From positions 46,120 through 110,119 of the forward strand of contig NZ_AQHR01000112.1 in the NCBI RefSeq assembly GCF_000390185.1: 64,000 bases of DNA, read 5' to 3'. Under the pieces are notes generated by a model, which was given only the letters and a program-made list of their open reading frames with translations, did no database searches and was not told the DNA's origin. This stretch comes from Lunatimonas lonarensis (GTDB lineage: Bacteria; Bacteroidota; Bacteroidia; Cytophagales; Cyclobacteriaceae). How positions within the stretch are numbered: the stretch's first letter is position 1; every line of letters begins with the position of its first letter. Positions 62,413-64,000 of the stretch are shown one piece after another. Both the position numbers and the translations under genes were made by a program.

Positions 62413-62522
62413 AATTATAAACACATGAAATCGAGCACGACGCAAGCGACACACGGAGGAACGATTGTAATACATGCGAGATTCCATGTGACCTCTAAAA
62501 TACAATTATAAACACATGAAAT
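62413..62522 (+). repeat. Direct 19-bp repeat flanking the start of a small membrane-protein gene
   Basis: AATTATAAACACATGAAAT is present at 62413-62431 and again at 62504-62522. The second copy contains the start codon of the 95-residue gene. The first copy opens a 28-codon frame (62425-62511) that stops inside the second copy. The 72 bases between are less A+T rich and contain a run of short purine-rich units. It looks like a small insertion with a target-sized duplication, or a duplicated translation-start region. Confidence 0.6.
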
Positions 62523-62803
62523 GGACTGCAATAGGTGAAAAAAAACTCTTAAACCGCTCTTTCTTGTTCGGGATTACCGGCATTCTACTTGCGTTGATGC
62601 CTTTGGCTTTTGGGGTTTTGGGCATAGAGGTGGGGAGATTTTACGGATGGCTATCGGGTATTGGTATTGCCCTTCAGCTTCTAGGCATGAGTTTAGCCGT
62701 CTTGGTCATTCGGCAACGCAGAGTAGCTGAGGAAATCCAGCAAAAAGCCAAGCAAATGACCTTGGTGTTGGCCGTATCCCTGCTTTTTTTCATTTTAATT
62801 TAA
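62516..62803 (+). CDS. Small three-helix membrane protein, unknown function
   Basis: A 95-residue protein with three predicted membrane helices (about residues 14-33, 42-64 and 77-94). A short basic loop with QRRVAEEIQQKAKQ lies between the second and third. I do not recognise a family. The ATG at 62516 sits in the second copy of a 19-bp repeat. It is 194 bases after the PolX-family gene and about 100 bases before the TIM-barrel gene, so it may be its own unit. Function cannot be inferred. Confidence 0.6.
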   Translation: MKWTAIGEKKLLNRSFLFGITGILLALMPLAFGVLGIEVGRFYGWLSGIGIALQLLGMSLAVLVIRQRRVAEEIQQKAKQMTLVLAVSLLFFILI

Positions 62804-62906
62804 CCGCTGGCCGGTAGTATCCAAAATTGAGATAAAAAGTAAAGAGCAGCTTTTCATAATTCCAACGATCTTTTGTAGTTTTAGTAGCAACCAATCCCGA
62901 CCCATT

Positions 62907-63863
62907 ATGGACCGTAGATCCACCCTAAAGAAAATAACAGCCCTGACAGCACTCGGCATGGTTGGTTCCGACCTCCTTTCCGCCGGTCAGTTGGAGCGGC
63001 AAAACCGGTTACTCGAAAAAAACAGACCCACACCCCTCTATTTTTTTACAAAAGCACTTCAATGGTTACCCCTGTCGGATGTAGCGAAGGTTACTCAAGA
63101 TCTTGGATTTACAGGGGTAGATCTTCCTGTTCGGTCAAATGGATTCTTTGATATCGACGAAATAAAAACCAAACTGCCCTCGGTTGTAAGGGATTGCGCC
63201 AACTTAGGTATGGAAATCCCCGTGCTTACTACCGACATGACCCTCGCAAAGCATGGAAACTGGGAGGAATTCCTAAAAACCTTGGCAGGTGAAGGCATCT
63301 TGAATTATCGAATGGGCTATTTGCCGTTTACCTCTAAACACATCATGGGGGAGCTCAAATCTCTTAACGGACAAATGAAACCAATAGCTGATCTACATGC
63401 ACGATACGGCGTGTGCGGTCAGTACCAAAACCATGCGGGAAACCGTATCGGAGGGTCGGTCTGGGAAATCTACCATTTGTTAGACGGCATAAACCCAGAC
63501 CACGTAGGTATTCAGTTTGACCTACGCCATGCGACTGTTGAAGGATACCAGTCGTATGAAAACGTGTTTCACTTGGTTTCGGATCAAATCAGGAGCTTCG
63601 ACCTAAAAGATTTTGTCTGGGGCAAAAACCCAAGAGGAACAGGCGAAGTCCCTATAAATGTACTTTTCGGTGAGGGCAATGTGAATTTCCGCCTACTTTT
63701 GGAACATCCCCGTTACAACCACCCCACTATGCCAAAAATTATCCACGCCGAATACGATTTGGGAGGTGCTGAACACGGGCGTAAAGATCCTACGATGGAT
63801 GCAAAGCAAATCCTCGCCACCATCGCAAAGGATGTAACGGCGTATCATCAATTGATGTCTTAA
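62907..63863 (+). CDS. Tat-exported sugar phosphate isomerase/epimerase-like TIM-barrel protein
   Basis: A 318-residue protein beginning DRRSTLKKITALTALG, a twin-arginine type signal (about residues 1-27). The rest is an AP-endonuclease-2/xylose-isomerase-like TIM barrel: KVTQDLGFTGVDLPVR near residue 60, QYQNHAGNRIGG near 175, GIQFDLRHATVEG near 205, and the final DLGG. Metal-binding residues of the family (His, Asp, Glu on barrel strands) appear in these segments. Exported members are common in Bacteroidota and often act on keto-sugars, next to or distant from DUF1080 hydrolases. The specific reaction is not determined. Confidence 0.85.
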   Translation: MDRRSTLKKITALTALGMVGSDLLSAGQLERQNRLLEKNRPTPLYFFTKALQWLPLSDVAKVTQDLGFTGVDLPVRSNGFFDIDEIKTKLPSVVRDCANLGMEIPVLTTDMTLAKHGNWEEFLKTLAGEGILNYRMGYLPFTSKHIMGELKSLNGQMKPIADLHARYGVCGQYQNHAGNRIGGSVWEIYHLLDGINPDHVGIQFDLRHATVEGYQSYENVFHLVSDQIRSFDLKDFVWGKNPRGTGEVPINVLFGEGNVNFRLLLEHPRYNHPTMPKIIHAEYDLGGAEHGRKDPTMDAKQILATIAKDVTAYHQLMS

Positions 63864-63905
63864 AAGAAGCCACAGCAACCGATAAAAATCAAAAACCGTA
63901 TCGTC

Positions 63906-63985
63906 TTTGGGTGGCAAGATTCGAACTTGCGACCTTCCCGACCCATGTCGGGACGCGATGGGCACTCCGGTTTCATAGGCCCTAA
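63906..63985 (-). repeat. tRNA-like fragment at the window end (probable tRNA-derived repeat)
   Basis: On the minus strand a perfect tRNA T arm (GCAAG-TTCGAAT-CTTGC, 63914-63930) is followed by CACCCAA, like the 3' side of an acceptor stem. Upstream, where an anticodon arm should be, is a 7-bp palindrome with a 4-base loop (TCCCGAC-CCAT-GTCGGGA). No matching 5' acceptor or D arm is found, so it does not fold as a functional tRNA. It is probably a tRNA-derived or dispersed repeat. Confidence 0.5.
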
Positions 63986-64000
63986 AACAGAAAAGCCGGC

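Noticed and set aside
63693..63965. 90-codon minus-strand reading frame starting MPIASRHG
   Set aside because: It overlaps the well-supported TIM-barrel gene and its N-terminus is a translation of the tRNA-like fragment.
1..64000. CRISPR array, prophage, insertion sequence or defence island
   Set aside because: No regular repeat-spacer pattern and no transposase, integrase, Cas, restriction or toxin-like protein was found on either strand.

Overview
The window is chromosomal DNA of a Bacteroidota bacterium, most likely a Cytophagales / Cyclobacteriaceae-type marine or soil heterotroph. Support: type IX secretion C-terminal sorting domains, DUF4835, a Bacteroidota-type omega subunit, the long two-module IspG, an Alternative Complex III (ACIII) operon, the bamD-rpoZ-coaBC-DUF4835-recN gene order, and promoters of the Bacteroidota form TTTG-N19/20-TAnnTTTG. 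It is mostly core genome. I see no insertion sequence, prophage, CRISPR array, restriction or toxin locus.

Layout. 1-2848: leuS 3' end, a small membrane protein, a secreted T9SS cargo protein and an FKBP-type isomerase. 2854-7092 (minus): orphan ABC ATPase, MmcQ/YjbR protein, a small membrane protein, ispG and an SDR reductase. 7169-14402 (minus): a very large outer-membrane beta-barrel-like protein and a giant multi-pass NtrY-like histidine kinase. 14461-30319 (minus): the respiratory block, in transcription order actA-actB-actC-actD-actE-actF-coxB-ctaD-ctaB-coxIII-like-coxIII-coxIV, then (after a hairpin terminator) SCO1, DUF420 and a small Cys-X2-Cys membrane protein. This encodes a quinol-oxidising ACIII with its partner aa3-type oxidase and assembly factors, led by a near-consensus promoter at 30369-30399. 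30692-30762 is tRNA-Cys with its own promoter and terminator.

30987-38460 (minus): MscS channel, a 908-residue anchored protein, mdh, a cyclic-nucleotide-binding protein and tilS. 38514-47297 (plus): OstA-like protein, a small T9SS protein, then bamD-rpoZ-coaBC-DUF4835-recN and fabI, covering envelope assembly, transcription, CoA synthesis, DNA repair and fatty-acid synthesis. 47420-54733 (minus): a carbohydrate module consisting of an AraC-type membrane regulator, a GH3 lipoprotein, a DUF1080+PA14 protein and a propeller-cytochrome c dehydrogenase. 54786-60473 (minus): membrane protein, cystathionine beta-synthase-like enzyme, pyrB, pyrR, an unknown secreted protein and an EVE protein. 60615-63863 (plus): a PolX homologue, a small membrane protein and a Tat-exported TIM-barrel protein. 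The last ~100 bases hold a tRNA-like fragment.

I found no clearly new multi-gene system. The best leads are the PolX homologue whose polymerase catalytic Asp pair is gone while its PHP nuclease looks intact, CoaBC with Ser at the position of the catalytic Cys, the small CxxC protein and terminator architecture of the oxidase assembly genes, the giant orphan kinase beside a large outer-membrane protein, the carbohydrate oxidation module with candidate operators, and two short repeat-like elements near the right end.
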